Shown: positions 10,077-19,931 of the stretch, in pieces
How the letters are laid out: the number at the start of each line of letters is the position of its first letter
How positions within the stretch are numbered: the stretch's first letter is position 1
NCBI GenBank assembly: GCA_035578905.1
Contig: JAQJVL010000156.1
Coordinates: 1,116,001 to 1,180,000 of the forward strand
Direction: 5' to 3'
From: Stictocephala bisonia
Taxonomy: Eukaryota > Arthropoda > Insecta > Hemiptera > Membracidae
DNA: 64,000 nucleotides
Translations under genes and position numbers: made by a program
The notes under the pieces: model-generated
Database searches by the model: none
Told to the model about the DNA's origin: nothing
The model's input: only the letters and a program-made list of their open reading frames with translations

Positions 10077-11215
10077 TCTGAACTGGTTCAAGTCATATTT
10101 ACAAGGCTGTAAAAAGAGAACAGTCATCAAGCTTAATGGCCATAAATAGTGCTCTGAGTAGGTAAATGTGGATTGTGGTTCCTGCAGGGGTAAATTTTGG
10201 GACCCCTGTTGTTCTTAATTTACATAAATGATTTGTCACACAAAGTAAGCACAGATCTGATTCTCTTTGCAGATGACACTGCCACACTTGTTAAGGGTAA
10301 CACTATTAGAGAGCTTGAGGCCCTTGTATCTCAAACTCTTGCTGACCTTAATATCTGGTTTTCAAACAATGGACTAGTTCTTAATAATTCTAAGACCACC
10401 ACAATGTATTTTAAATTTGACTTCGGTGTTAAAGAGCAAAAGATCCTGGGAGTTGTGGTTGACTGTAAACTTAAATGGTATGAGCATGTTGAGTACATTT
10501 TCAAAACAATTAGATATTTTACTTATGCACTGTCTGTTCTTGCTAAGTGTACATCATTTGAGATTTGCAGAGTGGTGTATTTTTCTTATATGGAGTCAGT
10601 TTTAAGATATGGCATTTTGGTATGTTCAAATATAAGCTATAAACTATTCAGAATTCAAAAAAGATGTCTGCGAATTAACCATGCTAATTATAAAGCATCT
10701 TGTAAGCCATTGTTTCTAAAAAGTAGAATTTTAACTTTTCCTAGCTTGTACATTTTAGAAACACTGACTAATGTTCATATTAATCCAACTATATTTTCCA
10801 AGTACCGCTCACATCACAAATATAACACTAAAATAAATTTACTTATAAATATCCTGTCCATAAATCTGCTGCATTTGAGAAAAGCCCACTCTATATGAGG
10901 ATGAAATGTATAATAAACTGCCTGAAATGTATAAAACACTTAGTATAAATGCTTTCAAAATTGAACTTAAAAAATTATTACTTAATAAGTGTTACTATTC
11001 AATTTCGGAATTTCTTAATGACAGATGTTTGGAACAATCTTAGTTTGGGTTCATAGTTGGATTGTTGTTAACATTTTATTTTTAGTTCTACATTGTAAGT
11101 TGTATATTTATACTGTATGCATTTTTAATGTACATATAACTATTGACAAGACACCAATTACAGCTGAGAAACAATTTTATGTAATGTATTATGTCAATAA
11201 AATATTTAATTCCAT
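10077..11215 (+). mobile_element. 5'-truncated LINE (LINE B), CR1/Jockey-like
   Basis: Begins inside the RT domain (LNWFKSYLQGCKKRT) right after the SINE tail and runs to a 3' end with TCAATAAAATATTTAATTCC near 11210. It carries the open segment 10197-10898 and a degraded C-terminus (YNKLPEMYKTLSINAFKIEL, about 10915). Frameshifts lie around 10160-10200 and near 10890. Confidence 0.7.
10197..10898 (+). pseudogene. LINE B reverse transcriptase fragment
   Basis: An open frame of 233 codons starts within the RT motif B region (GPLLFLIYINDLSHK) and contains the catalytic FADDTATLVKGN, LADLNIWFSNNGLVLNNSKT (the usual segment after motif C), KILGVVVDCKLKWYEHV, YGILVCSN and a C-terminal FRIQKRCLRINHANYK. 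The preceding bases encode a degraded CGVPQG in another frame, so the frame is not a complete gene and the first codon shown is not a real start. It is a non-LTR polymerase relic with no endonuclease. Confidence 0.75.
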
Positions 11216-13828
11216 TTCAGTTCGGAATTGAACAAAATTATTAACCTTTTTTTAATACAGAATAAATCTGAATGTACATGACATATCTTAAATATATTGT
11301 AGGCTTATTTTGTAGTTATAGGTTGACTAGTCAATTTATGCATATCAAACAGTTCTGAACCAATGGCAAACATGTTCACCCTTACGTGTTATTATAATAA
11401 TAACTAACTACAAACGCTTATTTTGTGTTTTGTCATAAGCCAACCAACCAAAAAAAATTGGATATATGAAAAATCAATTTGGTATTTGTACTGTATATTT
11501 TTTATAAAATATAGCCGATATGACTAGCCACAGACATCGCCACCATATAGGACAAAAGAGATGCCCTCTTCCAATATTTTGAGCGTCAATTTTGTCCCCC
11601 AATAAGTTTACATGAGAAATTTAGAGAGGAACCATACTAGTAATTACTCCAAATTTCTAGATCTGAAATAAAATCTAAGAATAGGTACAATAAATTACTG
11701 AATTAACCTACAAATTGATAGTATAATAATCATTTTATAGAAGTTAAGCTAGTTGAGTAAAAGCATTTAATTTACTTAAATAATGCTTTTAAGTAACTTA
11801 AAAAGTACAAAGACGTATTTACAAAGAAGTAGCTGAACAACGACATAGAAATGTCAGTTTTCATTTGTCTAACAGCTGTCAATACGGTGTTTGACCGTTT
11901 CCCAACAAGATAATTGTTTAGAATTTATTCAAGAATCCAATGGTATATAAGTTAATAGGATAGAAGTAAACTTCAAACGAACAAACTATTTCCAAAAATG
12001 TAAATAGTACAGTATATTATTTCAAAATATTTTCCTTGTGATATAGACCTCGAAAAATAAATTTACAGCAACTAAACGAGTCAAGTTAGGGTAAAGCTTA
12101 CAAATGTAGCTTTGTAGAGGACATTACCACTGTTCCATAATTGGAATCATGACAGCTTTACACAATGCTTGCTGATGAATTTTGAAAATAATAGGTATAT
12201 TTTCATCTTCTGCTGACCTTTGTCTCAGCTGCCAATGATTATTTCCGAATTATGAAATTTGTTTTACTTCTTCTTAAAGAATTACTTAACGCTAACACAT
12301 GATTTATATATGAAATAACAACGCTGGAACGTCTTCTTACAAACGGTTTTCGTAGTTTTGCATTTTCAGTAAGAAAACCAGTGACGAAATAGTTGCGAAC
12401 GGGAGCTTCACAATAGACTAGTAAATAGCTCCTTGGCCAATTGAGTACTGCAAAAATCGACTAGTTACTAATCGCTGGGACTATTTAGGCTTACCAGTAA
12501 TGAAAATAAATTTATAAATGTTACACTGTAAACATAAAATAAAATATATTGTTATGTTCTGTATATTATATGATAGCCTAGGCCTATATATATATTTGTA
12601 GACATATTGATTCAAAAAATAAGGTCTAAAGTATGTAACTATTTTTTGTGAATTCTGCAATAAGCATAAATGCAAATTATCCAAAAGGTACCTGCCATTA
12701 AAGGAAAACTGCCAGCTCAAGGGTTAAGAAAATTGGTTTATATGTTGAATGGCTTGTATCTAAATCAAGAAGATTGGGTATAGCGAAAGGGCTCAATAAA
12801 AATATTAAATTATTACTTATGTAAACATAAAAATTCAGTAATATAAGACTCTAAATAAACAACAATAGGGCTATAACACAGAGCAGACCTATCAAATTAT
12901 TTACCATCTTTTTTGCTTAACTAGGCCTAGGCTTAGGATTACTTGTATTCAGGTTATGCATACTTACTTTGTCGACTTGATAGAACTTTCTACTACTATA
13001 TTTGAGTCTACATCTTTTTTTGAAATTTTTCTCGAAAAAATCCGAGAAAGTAAAGCCATAATTATCTTATGTTATGCCATTAATTATCCTAATTTATCAT
13101 TAGACTTTTTGTTCATTAACAATAAACACATAACAAAAATCGTTATCTCCACATTATGATGCAGTATACAAACTTTAAACTGCATTCTTGAATAAAAAGA
13201 TAACAGCATTTGAATGCTTTTACCATCGAAGATACGAAAATTACAAAAGGGTCAAATTTAAAATTTGTAAATAATACTAAAACAACACAAATGTCACGTG
13301 CAACTTGTAGTCACATGATTACGAATCATCTGGCTTATATCCATGAAGTCTTGAATTTATGCCAAATGCCAGTAGAGGAGAGGCAATGAGGCCATAGGGA
13401 GGGAGGAGAGAAGGAGAAAGAAGAGAGAAGTTTGTTGTGGGCTGTCCTACAAAGACCGCCTCAAACAATTCAAGTGGCAATTAACGTACTCAGTTTATTG
13501 AATAATATACAAATAAACATGGTACGTTGTAAAATGGTATTTGCAACAGTCATTTTCACTTATGACACGTATTTTTGAGATTGGGTAAGTGATTGTGGTA
13601 TAATATGTTTCAAAGCCAAATTTGTATTAAAACGTAAAGTGGCATTAATTATTATCTTAACTACAAATTAACAGCTAGAAACCACCAGTCAATCCAAATA
13701 AAATTTTTTTCTCTTCAACTATTTTGGATCGAACCCAGTACAGATGCATGTATCAAATGAAAGAAATAAAAATATAAACCTTAAGGCTTTCAATGTCAGC
13801 TAACAAAAAAAAGGAAGGAGAAGAGGAT
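11216..13828. other. AT-rich non-coding stretch, nothing recognised
   Basis: No convincing exon, transposon protein or tRNA-like sequence was seen on either strand. There are short AT microsatellite pieces (about 12590) and a purine-rich segment at about 13370-13430 (GAGGAGAGAAGGAG). It may be intron or intergenic DNA between the FNIP exon and the unidentified gene at 22.8 kb. Confidence 0.45.
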
Positions 13829-13832
13829 ATTT
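13829..13832. repeat. Left 4-bp target duplication (ATTT)
   Basis: ATTT directly before the left terminal repeat; the same four bases follow the right terminal repeat at 15556-15559. Confidence 0.6.
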
Positions 13833-14090
13833 GGAGGGGTCAGAGCAACAACCAACCAAGTCCAAAATTTTGATTTTTGTAGTTTGCTATGGTAACGTGT
13901 GTCTAAAATCGAGTTCTATTCAGTGCAATAACAAACCAATTCCAAAGTTCAATAATTTGCCACCAGAATGCGGTAGTTTGTTGATGCTCTGACAGGCTGC
14001 AACAAAGTTTCAGAGCAACAACGTACCACGTCCATTTGAGGTTATGTTGATGTTGCTATTGTCTGTTTGGATTGTTTTTGAAGCATTAAA

Positions 14091-14130
14091 ATGACTTCTG
14101 ATAGTGACTGGAGTCCAGGAAGTGATGAAG
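14091..14130 (+). pseudogene. First exon of the transposase (short)
   Basis: ATG opens MTSDSDWSPGSDE and is followed at 14131 by a good donor sequence GTAAGG. An acidic start of this sort before a DDE transposase is plausible. The next intact exon is missing; what follows is already the C-terminal part, consistent with an internal deletion. Confidence 0.5.
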
Positions 14131-14173
14131 GTAAGGTTTATAACATTTATTACAACCTAGAATAAGAACGTCG

Positions 14174-15079
14174 GTGGCATACTACAGAAGAAACATGTAC
14201 GTTTACAATTTCGGAGTTCATTGTTTCAATGATTCCACCGCTCATATGTATACATACGACGAAACAGAAGGAGGAAGGGGTGCTGAGGACATATCCAGCT
14301 GTTTGGTGAAACACATCATAGAAAATGCTAAGGAATATGAATGTATAACAATGTTTTCAGACAGCTGTGGTGGCCAGAACCGTAATATTAAGATCTGTCT
14401 ATCTATGTTAAAGCTAGTAAACGGGCCAGAAATAACCGCCGAAAACATTGATCTCATGTACATAGTGCCAGGTCACTCGTACCTACCAAATGACACTGAC
14501 TTTGGCATGATTTAGAGGGCGAGTCAGAAAAACCACCAATAGTACGTTCCAGAAGACTGGTTTGAAGTGATAAAATCAGCAAAACGTAAGAATCCGTGTT
14601 TCGTGATCCACCAAATGAAAAGAGAAGAATTTTTAAGTACCAAAGAACTAGAAGAAAGTGTGGAATATCGAAAAAAGGGAACTGACGGGGAACCTGTCAA
14701 TTGGTTAAACATACGATGGATAAGACTTGTTAAAGGAGAACCTTTTACAGTGTTCTTCAAACTCTCACTGTGTGAGGAAGAACCTTTCAGACAGTTGGAC
14801 TTAAAGCAGTACGCTCCTACCAAACCAAGAAAAAATTCGAAAATTAAAAAAGGATTGAACTTACAATCACTTTCTGAAGTACAACAGAGCCCTCTCTATC
14901 CAAACCGCAGACCGGTCACACAAGCGAAAAAAGATGACATGCAATCTCTGTTTCCTCACATACCCCCCACCCACCACCGATACTTCAAGAACTTACCTGT
15001 TGAAGTCACTACAAGAAGAAGAAGTTTAGAAGTAGATGAGGAGGCTGATGAAGAAAATGATGAAATTGTTTACCTGTAA
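14174..15079 (+). pseudogene. Transposase C-terminal half, two in-frame stops
   Basis: One frame carries YDETEGGRGAEDISSCLVKH, then CITMFSDSCGGQNRNIKIC, then IVPGHSYLPNDTDFGMI, then after stops at 14513-14515 and 14540-14542 continues YVPEDWFEVIKSAKRKNPCF and on to a basic then acidic tail ending at 15079. The D in FSD, the GGQNxN motif, and the GHSxLPND with a following acidic residue are typical of a transposase catalytic fold widespread in insect genomes. Two TAG stops sit together just after the GHS block. Function is inferred as cut-and-paste transposase; this copy is dead. Confidence 0.7.
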
Positions 15080-15652
15080 CTTAGTTTTTTCAACCTGTTA
15101 CTTTGTTTTGACCTGTAAAAGTGGTTCTGTAATAAATCAGAATGTTTTATCTCGACTAAAAATACTGACTGTTCATTTAATCAATTATTCCCTGTCACTA
15201 TGACAATGTAGTTTATTCGATTTTCACCATGAAAACGTAATGAAAATGTGTTGTTTTGTCAGATTTAACTTTTGTGGAGTTGGTTAAATACTGCAGAGTC
15301 AAAAAAATGGAAAGCGTTCAGTGCAACATTCAACCAAGTCAACGAAAAAAAGTTTGCTTGGTAATAAAAAAAATATATGTATACTTTTTTTTACTTTTCC
15401 TGCACTAAAAGTTTTTTATGTATTTCAACTACATTAATAAAAAAAATATTTTTTTAATGGTCAAAGATTGTCAAACTTATGAATTTTGAACTTTAACTCA
15501 ATTTTTCTCAGTTTTTACTTTTTTGGACTTGATTGGTTGTTGCTCTGACCCCTCCATTTAAAATCAGATTGAACATTTAAATCTAAGAAAAAAGTACAAA
15601 GAACTTGTGTCTTAAGAGTTTAAATATTAATTTCCCGTCGCATAGCTAAGTC

Positions 15653-15667
15653 CATTTTTTTACCATT
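15653..15667. repeat. Target-site duplication at the 3' end of the LOA-like LINE
   Basis: catttttttaccatt, repeated exactly at 19917-19931. It belongs to the site where the minus-strand LINE inserted. Confidence 0.85.
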
Positions 15668-15752
15668 TTAGATTTAGATTGAAAAGGGATATACAGTTGG
15701 TCCAGCCAACCCTTGCAACGAAGCCTAAGGCTTTTTGTGCCAATCCCGGTGC

Positions 15753-15960
15753 CTAATCGTCGTAAAGCTGGCAATCCTTGACCAGGTCAAGGAGCTTCTT
15801 CACTAGATTAGTAATTTCCAACTGTCCCAGAGGTGAGCCCTCAAAAAGTGCTCTTCTCCTGGCACCAAGGGCCTCACACTCCAGGACAATGTGTTCTGCC
15901 GACTCTTCGTCTTCCCCACAGAGGCGACAGATGGGATCCTCCGAAAAAAGTGTCCCACCG
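15753..15960 (-). pseudogene. C-terminal CCHC knuckle of the LOA-like ORF2 (shifted frame)
   Basis: A single-base slip in a T run near 15950 separates this part from the RNase H frame. In the restored reading the segment reads DPICRLCGEDEESAEHIVLEC, a C-x2-C-x8-H-x4-C nucleic-acid-binding knuckle, followed by a tail ending at TAG (15753-15755). Knuckles of this kind close ORF2 in I/LOA-type LINEs. Confidence 0.7.
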
Positions 15961-17704
15961 TTCTTAGATGCCTCCGGAATTTGCCGTGGCCGGTGATGAG
16001 TCCCACCACCAGCTTAACGTGCGGTGTACTCAACCCAAGAAGTGACTTTGTTAACTTCTGGGAGGGATTCCTGACAAGAACCTTGCCGAGTCTTTGCCCT
16101 GGGAACCGCCGCCATCTTTCCAGATGTCTGGCGCTGACCCAGTTTTTAATTGCTGTTTTGACAGCTGCAGTCGAAACGCCGCAGGCCGGCTCAGGACCAA
16201 TGAAGGGCTTAAGAGCACCCTCCCTAGCCAAGGCATCGGCCTGCTCGTTGCCTTCTAATCCCCTATGTCCTGGGATCCATTCCAGCAAGACCTGATTTCT
16301 TGAACCCAGGATGCTGAGGGACTCCACACATTCCCAGACTAGACCAGACGAAACCTTCCAGGAGTCAAGAGCCCCTAAGGCCGCCTGGCTGTCTGAGAGG
16401 ATGTGGATATGTTTCCCGCAAACCCCTCTCTCGACCGCCTGGGTGGCACATTGAAGGATTGCGGCAACTTCAGCTTGGAAAACGGTGCCATACGCTCCCA
16501 GACTCACGCTAGCGTTGGTCCTAGGGTCGCCAGTATAGACCCCAAATCCAGCTTTGTTGCCCATTCTTGACCCGTCTGTGAACCATACAATTCGGTTGTG
16601 AGAAGAAACCGGGCTACTAACATCGTCCCAGTACTCCCTCGACCTGAAATCCACAGTATAGGGTCTGGTGAAAAGATACTTAGTCCCAATGAAGTCAGAC
16701 TTCATTGAGAGTACCTCATCGTTTACTAGGTTGGCCACTGAGGAGTGACCTGTACAGGACCCCCTCCAATGGCCAGTTAGTTGAAGCCTATAAGCCGCCG
16801 CCCGAGCCTCCCCAATAATGAAGAGATCAAGGGGCGGCAGGTTAAGAAGAACCTCCAGTGCAATAGAAGGGGTCGACCTAAAGGCCCCTGTCATGCACAT
16901 GCAGGCAAGTCTTTGTAGGCTAGAAAGCCTACCACGGACAGTTACCTGATTGACCTTAGGCCACCAGATCAAAGCCCCGTAAGTAATTTGTGGTCTGATG
17001 ACCGCTGTGTAAAGCCAGTGGCAGACATGGGGTAACAGGCCCCATGTGGAGCCCACGCAGCGCCTAGTGGTCACGAAGGACCACTTAGCTCTGCGGATGA
17101 CTTTATCAAGGTGCAAGTTCCATGTCAGTTTCTGATCCAGGATTACTCCCAGATACTTAACCGACGATGAAACAGGCAGAGACACTCCACCAAGGGCCAG
17201 GCCTCTGAAGGAGCCCTGAACCCTTTTCCTGGTGAAGGGGACAATTACTGTCTTGGAAGGGTTTATTGCAAGCCCTTCTCTTACACACCAGGAGTTTACT
17301 GCTTCCAGACTGTCGTTCATGATGTCCGTAACAGTGCCCTGGTACTTGCCACGGACCAATAGGACGAGATCGTCCGCATAGCCCTGTATGAAAATGCCCT
17401 TTTCCATGAGGCTGACTAGGAGATCATCCACCACCAGGTCCCACAGGAGGGGTGATAGAACTCCCCCCTGCGGGCATCCTCGGCTCGCAGAAATCTCCAC
17501 CACCTCACTTAGAAGGGTTGATTGAATTCTTCTGCCCCGTAACATGTGGTCGACCCACCTACAGATGGTAGGCTCTACACCACGTTGTCCCAGCGCACGA
17601 ATAATTGACTGATATGAGGTGTTGTTGAATGCCCCCTCAATATCCAAAAAGGCTCCTAGAGCAATTTCTTTGTTCTCCAGGGAATGTTCAAGGTGACTGA
17701 CCAA
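15803..17704 (-). CDS. LOA-like ORF2: reverse transcriptase palm/thumb plus RNase H
   Basis: An open frame of 633 codons. Residues 1-30 hold ALGAFLDIEGAFNN (RT motif A), about residue 75 GCPQGGVLSPLLWDLVVDD (motif B), about 107 GYADDLVLLVRGK (motif C with catalytic DD), about 185 VKYLGVILDQKLTWNLHL, and ALIWWPKV of the thumb. RNase H follows at about 378-500 with WFTDGSRMGN, ILSDSQAALGALDS and EWIPGHRGLEGNEQADALAR, supplying the acidic catalytic residues and the GHxGxxxNExAD block. The true frame continues upstream through an in-frame TAA at 17774-17776, so this start is only the first codon after that stop. The last about 50 codons are out of frame after a slip near 15950. Confidence 0.9.
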   Translation of the reverse strand: MVSHLEHSLENKEIALGAFLDIEGAFNNTSYQSIIRALGQRGVEPTICRWVDHMLRGRRIQSTLLSEVVEISASRGCPQGGVLSPLLWDLVVDDLLVSLMEKGIFIQGYADDLVLLVRGKYQGTVTDIMNDSLEAVNSWCVREGLAINPSKTVIVPFTRKRVQGSFRGLALGGVSLPVSSSVKYLGVILDQKLTWNLHLDKVIRRAKWSFVTTRRCVGSTWGLLPHVCHWLYTAVIRPQITYGALIWWPKVNQVTVRGRLSSLQRLACMCMTGAFRSTPSIALEVLLNLPPLDLFIIGEARAAAYRLQLTGHWRGSCTGHSSVANLVNDEVLSMKSDFIGTKYLFTRPYTVDFRSREYWDDVSSPVSSHNRIVWFTDGSRMGNKAGFGVYTGDPRTNASVSLGAYGTVFQAEVAAILQCATQAVERGVCGKHIHILSDSQAALGALDSWKVSSGLVWECVESLSILGSRNQVLLEWIPGHRGLEGNEQADALAREGALKPFIGPEPACGVSTAAVKTAIKNWVSARHLERWRRFPGQRLGKVLVRNPSQKLTKSLLGLSTPHVKLVVGLITGHGKFRRHLRTVGHFFRRIPSVASVGKTKSRQNTLSWSVRPLVPGEEHFLRAHLWDSWKLLI

Positions 17705-17773
17705 ACAATGGAGGGCAGACTCACAAGACTTCCCCGGGAGATACGCATGTTGATTTCGATGTAAAGGGGAGTC

Positions 17774-18601
17774 TTAAAGCACCCCTTCTCGAATGTGAAA
17801 TTCTACGAGTCTCTCCATGGTCTTCACCAGAAACGAGGAAAGACTAATTGGCCTAAAGGATTTGGCGTTTGTGTAGTCGCCACGACCCCGCTTAGGAATA
17901 AAAACTACTTTGCTAACACTCCAGGACTGAGGAATATACCCGAAGGCAAGGCTCGCCCTGAAGATTTCGCAAAGCAGAAAGTGGAGGTTCGTTGGGCCCT
18001 TCTGCAACAATGCAGGAAAGACGCCATCGCCTCCTGGGGATTTAAATGGGCTGAACTTGTCGATTGCCCATTTAACTTTGGAAACAGTGACTATACGTCT
18101 AGCTTGCCTCCAGTCCTCTCGAGTTGCCCTAGGTATAGGGCTAGTCTCTCGAGGGCCAGAGACTTCCAGAGCATCGTCAACGAGATTCCCTGGGAAGTGA
18201 CACTCCAGAAGGAGCTTGAGCGTTTTACCAGGTAAAGTTGTCAATTCCCCTGAGCTGGTTCTAAGACTGCCCATAGGGTTGATAGATTCGCTAGCCAAGA
18301 TTTTCTGGATTCTGGCTGCCTCTTTGATGGAGTCAATGCCCCTACAAAAGGTTTGCCATGAAGCCTTCTTGGCATCACGAATGGATGAATTGTAGTCGTT
18401 AAGAGCTAAACGATACTCTTCGCGACAATTGGCCACCTTAGAGCGATTAAAAAGCATTCTAACGCGCCTTTTCTTAGCTTCCAGGGATTTTGACCACCAC
18501 CCGATTTTTGATCTAGGCGGTGTGCTTGAAATTGGACAGTTGTCGTGGAAACTTTCAAGGATCGCATCCTGTAAACAGGATGCCGCCTGCTCCAGTTCCA
18601 C
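17774..18601 (-). CDS. LOA-like ORF2: linker and RT fingers
   Basis: A frame of 275 codons continuing the endonuclease reading after a one-base slip at the run of seven G (plus-strand C, about 18625-18631). It contains KIGWWSKSLEAKKRRVRMLF (pre-RT linker), SPGGDGVFPALLQKG (RT motif 0), SKVVFIPKRGRGDYTNAKSF and RPISLSSFLVKTMERLVE (RT motifs 1-2). It ends at a TAA that lies in the same frame as the downstream RT block, so a single base change separates the two halves. Confidence 0.85.
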   Translation of the reverse strand: MELEQAASCLQDAILESFHDNCPISSTPPRSKIGWWSKSLEAKKRRVRMLFNRSKVANCREEYRLALNDYNSSIRDAKKASWQTFCRGIDSIKEAARIQKILASESINPMGSLRTSSGELTTLPGKTLKLLLECHFPGNLVDDALEVSGPRETSPIPRATREDWRQARRIVTVSKVKWAIDKFSPFKSPGGDGVFPALLQKGPTNLHFLLCEIFRASLAFGYIPQSWSVSKVVFIPKRGRGDYTNAKSFRPISLSSFLVKTMERLVEFHIREGVL

Positions 18602-18609
18602 AACAGACC

Positions 18610-19401
18610 TTATACGTACTCTGCCCCCCCGGGACCCAAGCCCGCAATGGCCGAAAGTTCCGCAGCATAGGACTCCCAGTCCGTCCGCCTAGGATTTCGG
18701 TGAGGAGTGGAAAAGGCTGACATTTTAGCTTTGATATCAAAACGAATGTGCAGATGATCAGAAAGAGAAGGTTCGTCAGAGACCCGCCAGTTGTCAATTA
18801 GGCCTAGAGTTACCGCATTGCAAAGAGTCAGGTCTATGACTTCGGCTCTAACCCTATTCCTAAACGTGGGTTCATTGCCCCGATTTAGAATGAATAGATC
18901 GTTAGAAACAATGAAGTTTAATAGGTACTCACCCCTCCTGTTGGAGTCGGTTGATCCCCATGCTTCATGATGGGCATTGGCGTCGCAGCTGACCAGAAGG
19001 TGCCGCCCCCCAATGGATTGTTTCTCTACCAGGGCTTCTAGTTCCCTGGAAGGGGGTGGATCCTGAGCATCATAGGGAAGGTACACAGAGCTGACGGTGA
19101 ACTCCCCATGCCCTTCCTCAGTGCTCAGTGTCATTCTCACTGTCGTGATGTCCCTGGAACAGAACTCAAACAGGGGAAATACTTCCATACCATTGCGTAC
19201 CAAGATACATGTCCTAGCATTATTGGTGGAACAAGAGGAAATTATCTTACCTTTTGCATCGGCCAGTCCTGCGATTCTGCCCTTGTGTAACCAAGGTTCT
19301 TGAATCAGGGCCAGGTTGATGTTGGGTGCAGTCATGGACTGACAGAGGGCTGCCGAGGCAGCCTTACTGTGGTGCAGATTGGCTTGAATCACCCTTGGCA
19401 T
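18610..19401 (-). CDS. LOA-like ORF2: APE-type endonuclease domain
   Basis: Starts MPRVIQANLHHSKAASAALC, the typical ORF2 start of I/LOA/R1-type LINEs (N of the first catalytic block). Further blocks are LALIQEPWLHKGRIAGL (catalytic E), SVYLPYDAQDPP, LLVSCDANAHHEAWGSTDSN (D and N of the DxN block) and SDEPSLSDHLHIRFD (final SDH). The domain nicks target DNA for target-primed reverse transcription. All expected catalytic blocks are present. The frame ends by a slip in a run of seven G and the reading continues as 17774-18601. The start overlaps the end of ORF1. Confidence 0.9.
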   Translation of the reverse strand: MPRVIQANLHHSKAASAALCQSMTAPNINLALIQEPWLHKGRIAGLADAKGKIISSCSTNNARTCILVRNGMEVFPLFEFCSRDITTVRMTLSTEEGHGEFTVSSVYLPYDAQDPPPSRELEALVEKQSIGGRHLLVSCDANAHHEAWGSTDSNRRGEYLLNFIVSNDLFILNRGNEPTFRNRVRAEVIDLTLCNAVTLGLIDNWRVSDEPSLSDHLHIRFDIKAKMSAFSTPHRNPRRTDWESYAAELSAIAGLGPGGAEYV

Positions 19402-19651
19402 TGTCCCTAGCCAGCCAAGCTGGAGTCAGAATCGGAGAGAGACATGTCCCCCCCGACGTTGATTTGGCCCGAGCAATGGAAAACAAGGGCTGGCCAGTGT
19501 GGCTGCCCTCTGCTCCCATGCTCTGTTCATTGCCTAAGGACTCAATGCGGTCCTTAGGTGAAGGTTTTGTTGTTTTTGTTTTATTTGGGTCCATAGGATC
19601 CCCACGAGTAGCTAGGGAAATAAATGGTCTAGCCCCGACAGAGCCCCGCAT
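19364..19651 (-). CDS. Probable C-terminal end of the LOA-like ORF1
   Basis: A minus-strand frame of up to 95 codons overlaps the ORF2 start at 19401 by a few dozen bases, the usual arrangement in such LINEs. The sequence is low in recognisable motifs (KTKTTKPSPKD, GTCLSPILTPAWLARD). No zinc knuckles are seen, so most of ORF1 is missing or the 5' end is truncated. Confidence 0.4.
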   Translation of the reverse strand: MRGSVGARPFISLATRGDPMDPNKTKTTKPSPKDRIESLGNEQSMGAEGSHTGQPLFSIARAKSTSGGTCLSPILTPAWLARDNAKGDSSQSAPQ

Positions 19652-19916
19652 GCCAGGGTAAGCCTATCTGAAACTGGATTTCGGTAGGTGTCCAGAGTCC
19701 GCATGGTATAGACTGGTCTACCACCAGCCATTCAGCCCTCGGCCCACGCTGTTCCACCTTGGCTTGGTTGGAAGGTTAGGTAGGATAAGGAGTTAATGGG
19801 ATAGGAGTGCTCTCAGCATCGGGATCACACTGAGAGCGTGGGAAAGTACCCTCCTCCTTACTCATCGGTTATGGGAATGATGAGACGCCGGGCTTGGGAC
19901 CGGTCCAGCGGAGTTA

Positions 19917-19931
19917 CATTTTTTTACCATT
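19917..19931. repeat. Target-site duplication at the 5' end of the LOA-like LINE
   Basis: catttttttaccatt, identical to 15653-15667. Confidence 0.85.

Larger units (their letters stand above)
13833..15555 (+). mobile_element. Internally deleted DNA transposon, TIR GGAGGGGTCAGAGCAAC, 4-bp target duplication (Sola-like guess)
   Basis: The ends are inverted repeats: ggaggggtcagagcaacaac at the left and its complement at 15536-15555. Inside both ends the words ACCAA(G/T)TCCAAA and CAACAACGTACCACGTCC repeat, as expected for subterminal transposase-binding sites. The element is flanked by ATTT on both sides. A decayed transposase gene lies between. A 4-bp duplication and the SDSCGGQNRN motif fit the Sola superfamily, but that name is a guess from memory. 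The gene's middle is missing, so the copy is non-autonomous. Confidence 0.75.
15668..19916 (-). mobile_element. Near-intact I/LOA-group LINE with RNase H, 15-bp target duplication
   Basis: The 4.25-kb element lies on the minus strand between two identical 15-bp copies. It encodes, in order, the end of an ORF1, an APE endonuclease, a reverse transcriptase, an RNase H and a CCHC knuckle. It is visibly richer in G+C than its surroundings, a mark of a recent copy or of different codon use. Only two single-base frameshifts and one stop were found in ORF2. RNase H together with the motifs GCPQGGVLSPLLW and GYADDLVLLV points to the I group, most like LOA-type elements of insects. It sits in the 3' end of a Jockey-like LINE. 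Confidence 0.9.

Noticed and set aside
15891..16295. Plus-strand open frames opposite the LOA-like ORF2 (also 17795-18235, 18429-18720, 19097-19661)
   Set aside because: They are antisense shadows of the GC-rich LINE coding region.
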